Assembly: GCA_043228905.1 (NCBI GenBank)
Contig: JBHGNT010000006.1
Span: forward strand, 13,764,001 to 13,828,000
Source: Azolla caroliniana
Taxonomy: Eukaryota; Polypodiophyta
DNA length: 64,000 nucleotides
Reading direction: 5' to 3'
Below the pieces are notes generated by a model that worked only from the letters and a program-made list of their open reading frames with translations, did not search any database and was not told where the DNA came from. Each line of letters starts with the position of its first letter. The first letter of the stretch is position 1. The translations under genes were made by a program, and so were the position numbers. Below are positions 42,107-51,615 of this stretch, piece by piece.

Positions 42107-43967
42107 TGTTGTCCGTCGGAATAGTAACCGACGGACAAGAGCGTAGGAATAAGAAATAATATAAGATCATAACGCATGTAACGGTTCACGCAGGAAGCGT
42201 GAACGACTAAATAGACCCTGGGTATATAAAGGGCAGAAACCCTCTGATAGAGGGAGCGTGTAATTTTGGGAATGTAAGAAACGTTTCATAATAGAATTCT
42301 ATCTTCTCTGATTCTCTGTGTATAGTTACGGCTAATCCACTATGTGTGTCTTGAAGACCTAAGCATGTAAGCACGTAAGTGTAACCTTTGCTAGGGATTC
42401 AGTTGTAGCCGTCTCCCTTATACGCTAGTTCGACGAGCAGTTGGTGTTCGAACAAGACAGAAGGCATCAGCTCGAAATCCGCCTAAACAATGAAATGGGG
42501 AAATTAGAAGAACAACATGCAAAGGAATCCCAGCTGTGGGCGGGCCTGAAGGCCACGTACGAAGAAGCGGCGGTGGTTAAACAACAAGAAATCGCAAACC
42601 TCCAGAAGTCGATGGAGGACGCACGCAACCGTTGCCAGGCCATCACAGATAACGTTCGTATCCTTCTCCAAACAAATCGGGAGAGGTTCATAGCGCAATT
42701 GAAAACGGCGCTAGACAAAGGATGGATGGTGTGGGCAACCCAAGCAGCGGAATTGCACGTGTATCGTGCGGATTGGGAGAACCGGCAAAAAGACGGCCGA
42801 GGTTTCTATAAACTAAATGAGGAGAGCATTGCGACCGTACGAGAGGACCTAGCGCAAGACTATCGTGCACTAGCAGACCAACACTTTGAAGAACTCGCGC
42901 AGCTCTTAGATGATTTTGGTGAAAGTCGGGAGGAGCTATTTCACCAGATCACACAAGCCGGCAACACGCGCACAAACGAGGAATCCAGCGCAACGCCAAT
43001 TCCGGGCACAGCCGAAGAAGAGGAACCTCAGGCCTGATCACCAAAAATGACAACGATGGAGAACAGTGCGAACCGACGAGCGGAGTCCCCCACAGGACCA
43101 GACAACGAAACAACTGCACAAGAGGAGGTTCATCCGCGCGAGCCCATGCTATCATCTGACCACACGGAGAACGGTGCGGGCCAAGCGGAATCTTCGCCCC
43201 ACTCCCCGGAACGTACAAAAACGGCCGACACCACGGAGGACGTAACAATGGAGGCAGAGCCGTAGCTGATTGCAAGCACGACAATAGCGGAGCCCAACCC
43301 ACTAGCTCAAGAAGAACCCACCGTACCCGGACTGCTCACACACGGCGACTGCGACTCCGGGAGAAACCAGCCCGACCAAACAGGGGAGCCACACCACGAT
43401 GCACCTATGGGCCCTACGTCACCTCCGGACGCGGACACTGCAGCAGAGCCAAACAACCGGGCCATTTTGGAAGAGGATTAACGAGATGGGTCCGACGTGC
43501 CAAGGCACCGTCCCACAGGCGTGCCAGGTGTTGTTCGCCGGAATAGTAACGGACGGACAAGAGCGTAGGAATAAGAAATAATATAAGATCATAACGCATG
43601 TAACGGTTCACGCAGGAAGAGTGAACGGCTAAATAGACCCTGGGTATATAAAGGGCACAAAACCTCTAATAGAGGGAGCATGTAATTTTGGGAATGTAAG
43701 AAACGTCTCATAATAGAATTCTATCTTCCCTAATTCTCTGTGTATAGCTACAGCTAATCCACTGTGTGTGTCTTGAAGAGCTAAGCGTGTAAGAATGTAA
43801 GTGTAACCTTTGCTAGGGATTCGGTTGTAGCCGTCTCCCTTATACACTGATAGGTTACAGGGAACATTCCCCTATGCATTACACTTAGACGCCTATTCAT
43901 TGTTCCACACCCACTTGGAGGTCTAGGTCGAATGACTGACCGCGGACCGTGTTCCTAATCGGCAACA
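42107..43967 (+). mobile_element. family-Q gypsy, right chimeric copy (5' LTR part, aORF end, 3' LTR)
   Basis: It begins with the first 321 bp of LTR Q (42,107-42,427; TGTTGTCCGTCGG), then jumps into the 3' additional ORF (42,428-43,480), and ends with a full 439-bp 3' LTR (43,529-43,967; TGTTCGCCGG is preceded by TG at 43,529). Gag and pol are deleted. The right flank is gypsy C gag. Confidence 0.85.
42428..43480 (+). pseudogene. family-Q additional ORF, C-terminal half
   Basis: 42,441-43,037 encodes a coiled coil (HQLEIRLNNEMGKLEEQH, EIANLQKSMEDARN). It then has a block WATQAAELHVYRADWENR ... GFYKLNEESIATVRE that matches the Tat-like aORF (WSQQAAELQTLRADAENR). After TGA 43,035 an acidic, Pro/Thr-rich tail continues in the same sense to EPNNRAILEED. 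The copy at 52,500-53,529 is nearly the same. Function unknown; position is after integrase and just before the 3' LTR. Confidence 0.78.
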
Positions 43968-44322
43968 CCATGAAGTTTCGCTTCGACAGCCGAAGCGAGT
44001 CATCGAACCCATACATCTCGAGGAGCCGCAACTCGAACTCCTCCCAAGTTTGGCGTCCGGCCAACACCTCGAGCACCTCTGCGTGGATGCTCGGCGTCAC
44101 CACCCGAGGGATTCTGGACAGCCGCCTGACCATCGAGATATCCCTCATGGTCATTTCGGCCCGGTAGGCCTCCAAGTAGCTCGTGGAATTCTTCCCATTG
44201 AATCGACCTATGGTGCCGATGATCGACTCAATGGCCCTGTCGAGGGCACCCATTCCCTCGCGAGCGCTCACTAGCCGGTCGACGGCTACGGCCATAGCTT
44301 CAGCAAGCTCAGATCCCCTCAT
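43968..44322 (-). pseudogene. gypsy C gag N-terminus
   Basis: ATG at 44,322 (MRGSELAEAMAVAVDRLV), then GRFNGKNSTSYLEAYRAEM and LLEMYGFDDSLRLSKRNFM, where LTR Q cuts it at 43,967. It is preceded on the minus strand by the leader and a possible PBS (TGGTGAACTC at about 44,362) adjoining LTR C. The rest of this gag, after a gap, is at 25,261. Confidence 0.85.
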
Positions 44323-44366
44323 CCTTCACTCCTTTGCCACTTGTTTCACGTTGAGTTCACCAAATA

Positions 44367-45016
44367 TGTCGGGTTGTTACGCTCTTCGCGTGGGGAAAGA
44401 CGCAGGACCGTAGGAGCCTTGAACCAAGGAGTGTGAGAAAGAAGACAGAGAGAGAGAGAGAGAGCAACTTGCAGAAACACAGAGGGAGGAAGAGAGAACA
44501 AAGTCTTAATTATAGAATCAATAACGATTACAACCGGCAAGCCGGCAACGGACCCAACTCAGGCGAACACACACACACACGATGCTCATGCACGCACACA
44601 ACCCCGACTGCACTATGGAGCCTCTGCCGGAAGCACACAGACTGTCCAGAAGCAGAGGCAACTCGGTCCAAAATCCTGCAGAGAATGACGAACAACAGAG
44701 GAGAGAGCTCGGTCCCAGTCTGACAACACTTCGTCCTCGTTCCCAAAACGCGATCCTTTCATCCGCCTTCTTCCTTCCCTTTTATAGGCCGTCGAGGCAG
44801 GCCGTTGCACCCTCGTTTTCATCAATTTATTCTCTGTCCTTTCGGACAGAGATACTCTTTGATTTCCTTGACATTCAATGCATCACATCTAGTCTATTTA
44901 CACCCATCGTCCTACTCCTAGTTATGTACAAGGTATTAATTGGTGTGGAAAAGTGTAGGGCCAGTTCATGCGCCCTGCTTCGCTGATTCCGCTTCTGGCC
45001 GGTTTTCTCCACGATA
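44367..45016 (-). repeat. 5' LTR of gypsy C (complete)
   Basis: 650 bp, on the plus strand TGTCGGGTTGTTACGC...TTTTCTCCACGATA. The LTR start on the minus strand is TATCG instead of TGTCG (one change). TATA box appears as CCTTTTATAGG (about 44,777). Flanking GCGT at 45,017 matches 6606-6609. Confidence 0.9.
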
Positions 45017-46566
45017 GCGTGTTCGTGAAAAATTTCAACGGAGGCAATTTTCTGATACTCCTCTTGTATGTGGATGACATGTTGATCGTTGGACCAGACC
45101 AAACCAAAATTGGGAATCTGAAGAAGGCACTAAAGCGGACCTTCTCAATGAAAGATCTAGGTTCGGCGAGGACCTTCTCAATAAAGGATCTAGGTTCGGT
45201 GAGACAGATATTGGGGATGCACATAGTCCGGGACGAGACGAAGAAGTTATTGTGGTTGTCACAGGAGAAGTACGTGACAAAGGTGCTCAAACGATTTAGC
45301 ATGTTGGATGCTAATCCGGTGGGGTCGATACTTCCAACAAACTGCAAGTTGTCCGAGAAGTAGAGCCCAAAGACAAAGGCAGAGAAGTCGGAGATGGTAA
45401 AGATACCATATGCCTCTGCCATCGGAAGCTTGATGTACGCAATGGTGTGTACCCGACCGGATATCGGATATGCAGTCAGAGTGGTCAATTGATTCATGAG
45501 CAATGCATGAAGAGAACACTGGACCGTGGTCAACTCGATACTCCGATACTTGAAAGGGACCTCGAGTATGTGCCTCCGATTCGGCTCTGGTAAATTCCAA
45601 CTTGAAGGATTCACCAATTCGGATATGTCGGCTGATGTGGATACCAGGCGGTCAACGTCCAGATATGTTATGTCATATGCATGGGGAGCTGTATCGTGGT
45701 AGTCAAGGCTACAGAAGTTCATTACACTATCAACAATGGAAGCGGAGTACATGGCGGCTGTAGAAGTTGGCAACGAGGTAATCTAGATGAAGGACTTCAT
45801 AGGAGAGCTGGGGATCCGGTAGGAAGAATTCCGGCTCCATTGCGATAGTCAAAGTGTCATCCACCTCGTGAAGAACGTGGCCTACAACTCACATTCCAAG
45901 TACATCTAGAGGAGATATCACTAGCTCCGGGAGAAGGTAGAAGATAACGAGTTCCTGCTGACGAAGATCCATACTGTCACGACACAGTGACATCAAATAC
46001 GTAGTTAGTGAGGATTGAACCTGTAACCTCACATCTATAAAATGTCATGCTCAACCATTTTGATATCAACATGCATTTGTATATAATGGTTTAGTATTCT
46101 ATAGTCTTGCATATAGTACATTTCAGAATCAAAATATTCTTGTCGGTAGTATATTGTGGAAATATAGTACAATATATTCTAGATGAGTATATTCTAGAGA
46201 TATTTCTCGAGTATATTCTAGAGATATTCAATCTTGGAACATGTATAAATACTTGTAACCTCCTTGGTCCCTTTCAAGGGATTCAACACTAGTCATTGAC
46301 ACATCAATCTAGTATTCTTGTTCTATTCCATCTTGTCTCCTTCATTTCTGTCTTCATGCTCTTGTGTCATTCCCAACTTCTTAAGTTCCACGCTCTTAGC
46401 CCCATCATCCATGCTCTGTCGTAGTCCATGGTTGGTGTGTCCGTGACACATACGCAGGAGAACGGGTCGAACATGTTGACCAAGGTGCTGTCAGCTGACA
46501 AGCTAGACGAGTGCATGAGACAGATAAGATTGACAAGACATCCCATGCCGGAGTGAAGTGGGAGTT
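45017..46566 (+). pseudogene. copia-2 pol, right part (RT catalytic region, RNase H, PPT)
   Basis: It continues from 6609 with VFVKNFNGGNFLILLLYVDDM (catalytic YVDD near 45,069). 45,138-45,204 holds a 33-bp direct duplication (RTFSMKDLGSA/RTFSIKDLGSV). Then YASAIGSLMYAMVCTRPDI, RNase H TMEAEYMAAVEVGNEVI and HCDSQSVIHLVKN. At 45,970-46,453 it is interrupted by a solo LTR. QENGSNMLTKVLSADKL then finishes RNase H, and the polypurine tract GAAGTGGGAG precedes the LTR at 46,567. Many stops. Confidence 0.88.
45975..46448 (+). repeat. solo LTR of a chromovirus (family G), TSD CATAC
   Basis: 474 bp, TGTCACGACACAG...GTCCGTGACA, flanked by CATAC (45,970-45,974; 46,449-46,453). An antisense tRNA-like segment is at about 46,000-46,065 (B box as GGATTGAACC, A box as CTCAACCATTTTG). 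TATA box is at 46,242, followed by GGATTCAACAC in the place of the self-priming sequence. It interrupts copia-2 RNase H. Confidence 0.92.
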
Positions 46567-46975
46567 TGTTGGGAATTCGGTCCCTCCGGAGGGCATCCAG
46601 ATGAGAACCAGAGGAGTCGTATCAGACGGGTTGAAGGAACTAGACCGGATGGATCCGGAAGGTATCCAGATGAATTCAGTGTGAACCGGCTTCAAAAACA
46701 TATCTGTAAATATGTTTCTAGAGTGCTTGTCATGTCCATATTTGTAAATAGTCCTAAATTCATATAAGTATATATATGACTTAGGGAAATCACTTATTAT
46801 CATGAGAATGTGAGTAGATATATTGTTGTACAGAGGTTGTAGAGACAGAGAGAATGAGAGAGTGAGAGAGAGAAACATAAAGTATTTTCTGTTGTAACCG
46901 CCGGTGGGCGAAGATATAGAGCTCAAGGTCATTGCCTCTGAGTCTCGCATTGTATCAGTTATAGCAATGTTCTAA
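46567..46975 (+). repeat. 3' LTR of copia-2, truncated by a chromovirus LTR
   Basis: TGTTGGGAATTCGGTCCCTCC follows the polypurine tract. The region TATATATGACTTAGGGAAATC (46,770) and the later CCGCC...GAGGTCATTGCCTC match 22,850-23,010. Homology ends at 46,975, where a chromovirus LTR begins. Confidence 0.85.
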
Positions 46976-47652
46976 TGTAAGCATATGATAAGGATAAAAG
47001 ATATATGAAATAAGAAACGAGAGAGAGAAACAAGGGTGTCAACCACCCGACCACTCCCGAGCTAAGGTATCAAGACGGACTTGAGCCTTGATCGGCGTCC
47101 CATACCACCGTCGTGGCATCAAGTAGTACTTGATGCTAGCGCGCTCGCAACAAGAGTTGACCCACCACAACGTCAGAGTCTGAACGTAGTCAAACAATGA
47201 TGAAATGAGGGTAGCTAGACCTCATATTTGTAGCGATACCCAAGGCCCCTAGGCAAGTTCACACTTGGCCTAATGGGTTGTCTCAATCCCAAGTATTAAA
47301 AGTAATCCTCCCCTTCTTTACACTCTCATTTAACCCTCACACTTATCCACATGTATAGAATACTACGGTAAATTCTCACCACAGGATATTATATGGTCAT
47401 GCTCGTAACATACTCACCCTCTTTAAAACATTGCACTCTTGCAATGGAAAGTTAGGGAACTTAGTTCTAAGAGTATTTTCGTGTTCCCATGTGGCATCAT
47501 TGATAGATTTATCCATCCATTTCATTTTAAATTCTAGGATTATTTTAGTACGTAGATTTTTTGTTTTAACATCGAGAATTCTTTCTGGTACATGTGGTTT
47601 AGAAGATTATTCTTCAGAAGTAATGACTCTGTATGAAGAGTGTGAATGTAAA
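46976..47652 (-). pseudogene. chromovirus 3' end: LTR and chromodomain
   Basis: The LTR is 46,976-47,410 (435 bp, TGTAAGCATATG...CTCGTAACA on plus). A polypurine tract lies in reverse (47,411-47,430). On the minus strand 47,640-47,440 reads PERILDVKTKNLRTK, FKMKWMDKSINDATWEHENT and FPNFPL, the chromodomain and tail of a conventional plant chromovirus (CRM/Tekay/Reina-like). It is not the self-priming type. It is cut at 47,652 by the copia-3 LTR. Confidence 0.8.
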
Positions 47653-48073
47653 TGTGCGGAAGTGTTAGATAGAACCGGCTCAACCGGATAGCATCAGAGA
47701 ATAAGAGGTTTAATGGAAAAGCTTAATACACAGAGAGAGTATACTTAGGGGAGACAGAGAGAGCAGAACATAAAAACGTTTATTCAAAATAACTCTCCAA
47801 CTCTGTACATACAACGTGCAAAACAACACTATTTATACAAGTCCATAAATGACTGACAGAAGTACCGACAGGTACTCAAATATTCCTACGTGTGACTAAC
47901 ACTAACTACGAGACAATGATTACCTAGTAGTCTAGGCTACTACTAGGCTTCCGATTCCCGCTCGAATCCGGCTCTTCGATCCGTCTTCGTGATCCGGCCG
48001 GTTGTTTCCGGATACCGATCCGGCTCAGGTTTCCTTAGCCGATCCGGATATGGTTGAGCTTGCTCCCTCAACA
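47653..48073 (-). repeat. 3' LTR of copia-3
   Basis: 421 bp; on plus TGTGCGGAAGTG...GCTCCCTCAACA, followed by CTCCCCCTCAAGCTCAAC, the reverse of a polypurine tract. Its ends match the plus-oriented LTR at 51,169-51,615 (TGTTGAG...CTTCCGCACA). Confidence 0.85.
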
Positions 48074-49502
48074 CTCCCCCTCAAGCTCAACTTGAGGTCG
48101 GATCTTGGTGTTGGTGTTTGTGGCAGCCGGTTCCTCTACACGGCTCCTTCTGGCGTTGCTCCGCCTTTCTTGCGCTCCTCATCCGGTCCAATCCTGTTTG
48201 CCGCGACTCTTCTGGTTCTACGCACTTCGATCTCCTCGGTCGGCTTGTCTACTGAACAGGCCCATTTCAGCTCCCTCACTACTGCGACTCCGGCGCTTGT
48301 CGACCCATCGGTTCCTTCGTGTTGGCGTCAACTTCTGCTGCGTCCATGTCCGTTTAGCCTTTGGTTGATCCGGCTTCTCCGAATCTTGAACCGAATCGGT
48401 TTCCTTCGATTCGTTCCAGCTCTTGTTTGAATCGGTCGCTCCCGATTCGTTCCGGCTCTTGTCCAAGTCGGTGTTCTTCAACTCATCTTCTGGTTTCTGG
48501 CCCTTTACCATATCAGACCATGTCCGGGTCTTGGCCTTCTCCTTCCGGTCGCCTCTATCGCCACTGCCACTTGTTCCGACTTGTTCGGATGTGCCGACTT
48601 CCTTCGTCGACTCGGCTTCCTTTTTCCCTTTGTCTCCCCCTTTGTTTGTTCTTTCTTCCTCTCCAGCTCCTTGTCCGGTGCCCTCCGTTCCCTTTCTTTT
48701 TCTCCCCCTCAATTGCGGCATGTCGAGATGTTGAACACCAAGCATTTTGGTGAAGTGCTACAACTTGTTCGATCCAAGCGGTTTGGTGAAGATATCAGCA
48801 ACTTGCCGATCCGTCTAAACATACCGAAGTTCAACTTCACCACTCAAAACCCACTCACGCACGAAGTGATAATGCACTTCTATGTGCTTTGTCCGAGCAT
48901 GGAACACAAGGTTCTTGGCGAGCTGAATGTTGCTCATGTTGTCACAATAGATCAGGATCGGGGTCGGTACCTCAATCCTCAGGTCTTCAAGCAGTCGTTG
49001 GAGCTAGATGGCTTCACAGGTGGCATTGGTAGCACCCCAATATTCAGCCTTAGTGCTCGACAGAGCCACTGTTAGTTGCTTTTTGTTACTCCACGCAAAA
49101 ACCGCGCGACCTAGAGAAAACATGTAACCAGAGGTGGATCGGCGATCCGATGCATCACCAACCCAGTCGGCATCGGTATATCCGACTAGCTTCCCAGCTA
49201 TACCGTGTCGGTATAACAGTTCTCGATCCTTCGTACCGCTAACATACCGGAGTATCCGGTGTGCACAATGAAGGTGCTCGACGGTCGGCTTCTGCATGAA
49301 CTGGCTGATCACTCCGACTGGGTAACTGAGGTCGGGTTGAGTGATTGTCAGGTATCTGAGGCTTCCGACGATTTGTCGGAACCGTTTCTCATCGCAGGCC
49401 GATCCGAAGTTGGGACAGAGCTTCTGGTTCCAGTCCAGGGGTGTGGAGACAGGTCGGCATTCCGTCATGTCGAACTTGTACAGCATATTCAACACATAGT
49501 GT
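48074..49502 (-). pseudogene. copia-3 RT end, RNase H and C-terminal extension
   Basis: From 49,502 leftwards: YKFDMTECRPVSTPLDW, VGSLRYLTITQPDLSYPVG and the RNase H region ALSSTKAEYWGATNATCEAI. Then comes QLAKNLVFHARTKHIEV and, after LGVQHLDMPQLRGRKRKG, an unusual charged extension of about 160 residues (48,700-48,220: TRTWSDMVKGQ, repeated NES/DSNKS units, RRNRWVDKRR). Copia Pol normally ends soon after RNase H. The same extension occurs in copia-4 and copia-5. Confidence 0.85.
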
Positions 49503-50434
49503 TGTTGTCTGCCTGGCCGAACTAGCCTCAACACAGGTGTCTATCCGACGCTTCTCCAAAGGGGTGGTAAGGATTGGATGCTAGGTTACACGCGTAAGAT
49601 GATTACAATTAAGCACAGACGGTAAACAATACGAAGATACAGATAAACACGCAATAATTACTTTTGTATTACTTCCGTCAAACCCTTTACAAATCATCGG
49701 ATCCTTTTATAGGAATCCGGCAAGGTTACAATCGGTGCGCTTAGGCAACCGACATCCGAATCGGTCCGGATCCGGATCGGTACAACTGTACCGGATCCGT
49801 CCCTCCGAATAATAATTCTACTATCATTTACTTCCTATTATCTGATCCGACTCCGCCTTCCCACTTGTCCTTGATCTTCTGACCGGCCAACACATGGCAC
49901 GCCCGTGGGAAAGTGCCTTGCACGTCGAACCCACTCCCGGTCTCATTCTTCCTCCAAAATATCGAGCACACTCTGCTCGATGGTGTCAAGTGGTGCTTCT
50001 TCCTCCAATTCCTGTTCCTTGCCTGCCTGGTCTCCGACCTCCGGTTGGGTTGGCTGTTCCGTAAAAATTTGCTGCTCCGGCTCTGCTTGATTCTGTGGTG
50101 CCGGTGCTTCCTCACCGCTTCGTCCGGGTTCTTCCTGTTCTCCCTCCGTTCCTGGCTCTGTTCTATTACCAGTGTCGCTTTCTCCGGTCTCAACTGGTCT
50201 GCTCGGTACGCCTTCTTCCTCTGCTCTGGTGTCTTCCGGTCTCAACTCTTCTTCTTCTCCGGCATCGGTCTGCTCCTACTCTTCTTGATTTCCTTCGAAC
50301 GGAAGTTCTTCTTCGGGTATTCCTTGTCGGGGTTGTTCAGTGTCGGTTGGTTCAACTTCAGCCGGTCGCTCTCCCTCACTAATAGTGATTGGCGTCGTTC
50401 TTCCCTTGGCTTCCTGTCGTAACCGGTCCTGTGT
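49503..50434 (-). mobile_element. 3' fragment of a Tat-like element (LTR and aORF end)
   Basis: The LTR 49,503-49,892 (390 bp) and the adjoining 540 bp are nearly identical to 9934-10,868 (for example LDTIEQSVLDILEEE, PEDTRAEEEG). It is truncated at 50,434. It separates copia-3 and copia-4, which face each other in opposite orientation. Confidence 0.93.
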
Positions 50435-51168
50435 CAGATCCGACAACGATCTACTACGACAACCTCAGCAGCATCCAGCTCGCGAAAAACCCCGTTTTCC
50501 ACGCACGGACCAAGCACATTGAGGTGTACTACCATTTCATCCATGAGCGTGTTCTTTCTAGTGAAGTCAAACTTCAGTACGTTCCGACGGATCGGCAGAC
50601 TGTCGACATCTTCACCAAGCCTCTTGGTCTGGACAAGTTGCGGAAATTCTCAAGTGCGCTCGGATTGCGTCACCTCGACGTGCCGAACTTGAGGGGGAGA
50701 AACAGTCCTGAACGACCAAGCGAGGCAGCATCGACTAAAGAAGCCGAGGGCGGACCCGCAGAAAAGTCCGGAAGTGGACAAAAGGGGAGCAGCCGAAGGA
50801 GAGAGCCGAAGCCAACCACGCATGGGGAAGATGACACCATCGAGGGCGAGAAGACCGAAGACAAGTTGGAGATAGCCAACTCGGACGAGAGCGAAAACTG
50901 ATCGGAGGTAGCCGAGTCAGTTCGGATGTTTGATTCAGATACGCTGAATCAACCAAGGCCCAAGCAGAAGAAAAGGCAGCGGGAGAAGCGTCAAGACCGC
51001 AACAGCAGAAGAGCTGATAAGGGCCACATGAGCAGACAAGCCGACCGGAAGGGTCGAAGCGCGTGGAGTCGAACAAGTCGAGGAGCGCGAGCGAGGCGTG
51101 AAGCCAGGAGGAACCGGAGCTGTGAGCCCAAAGATCCCGAAGAGCCTCAAGTTGAGCTTGAGGGGGAG
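50435..51168 (+). pseudogene. copia-4 RNase H end and C-terminal extension
   Basis: TIYYDNLSSIQLAKNPVFH, HIEVYYHFIHERVL, VDIFTKPLGLDKLRKF, then LRHLDVPNLRGRNS and a charged tail (EDKLEIANSDESEN, stop, QKKRQREKRQDRN) ending CEPKDPEEPQVELEGEC. The last codons form the polypurine tract GAGCTTGAGGGGGAG before the LTR. Only one in-frame stop (TGA 50,899). It is truncated at the left. Confidence 0.85.
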
Positions 51169-51615
51169 TGTTGAGAGACAAGCTCAACATCGGCCGGATC
51201 GACTGAAGAAGCCGAGGACCGGATCGGTTGGGACAGATTGGTTAGGCCGAATGCGTAAACCGGTACGCAGACCGGTGCATAGGTAGGGACGGATCGGTGC
51301 GTAAACCGGGAGGCCGTTAGGAAAGATATTCCGTGAGGAATATATTTGGGAGTTAGTGTAGGAGCTCTTAATGAGCATTGAAGTACTGTCAGTATTTCTA
51401 TCAGTCCTTCTAGGACTTGTATAAAAGTGTTCATTGAACACACATATGTATAGCATAGTGAATAGAGATTGAGTATTTTTTGAATATAGTTCTTGTGTTT
51501 TCTCTCTCTCACTCTCTCTGTCTCTGTCTCTCCCGCGTATACTGCGTAACCTCAAGCTCTCCATTAAACCTGTGTTTTCTTCCTTCTATTCGGTCTTCAT
51601 ACTTGCTTCCGCACA
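51169..51615 (+). repeat. 3' LTR of copia-4
   Basis: 447 bp, TGTTGAGAGACAAGC...CTTCCGCACA; ends defined by comparison with 47,653-48,073. TATAAAAGTG is at 51,420. It abuts a family-Q ORF. Confidence 0.83.

Larger units (their letters stand above)
6610..45016 (-). mobile_element. gypsy C: host element of the nested block, later inverted in part
   Basis: The outer borders are LTR C at 6610-7042 (continued at 41,183-41,405) and LTR C at 44,367-45,016, both read in minus orientation, with GCGT flanking both ends (6606-6609, 45,017-45,020). Internal parts are gag N-terminus at 43,968-44,322 (minus), gag nucleocapsid region at 25,261-26,455 and pol at 37,872-41,108 (both now plus). The switch of strand is explained by an inversion of about 21,986-42,106. 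Chromovirus A, the Tat-like element, Q elements, chromoviruses B and F and a copia LTR are all later insertions. Confidence 0.75.

Noticed and set aside
45003-49502. One large copia element spanning copia-2 and copia-3
   Set aside because: They lie in opposite orientation with different LTRs and are separated by a truncated chromovirus.
49503-50434. Solo LTR with target duplication
   Set aside because: The LTR is joined to 540 bp of internal sequence and no duplicated flank is present, so it is a truncated element.
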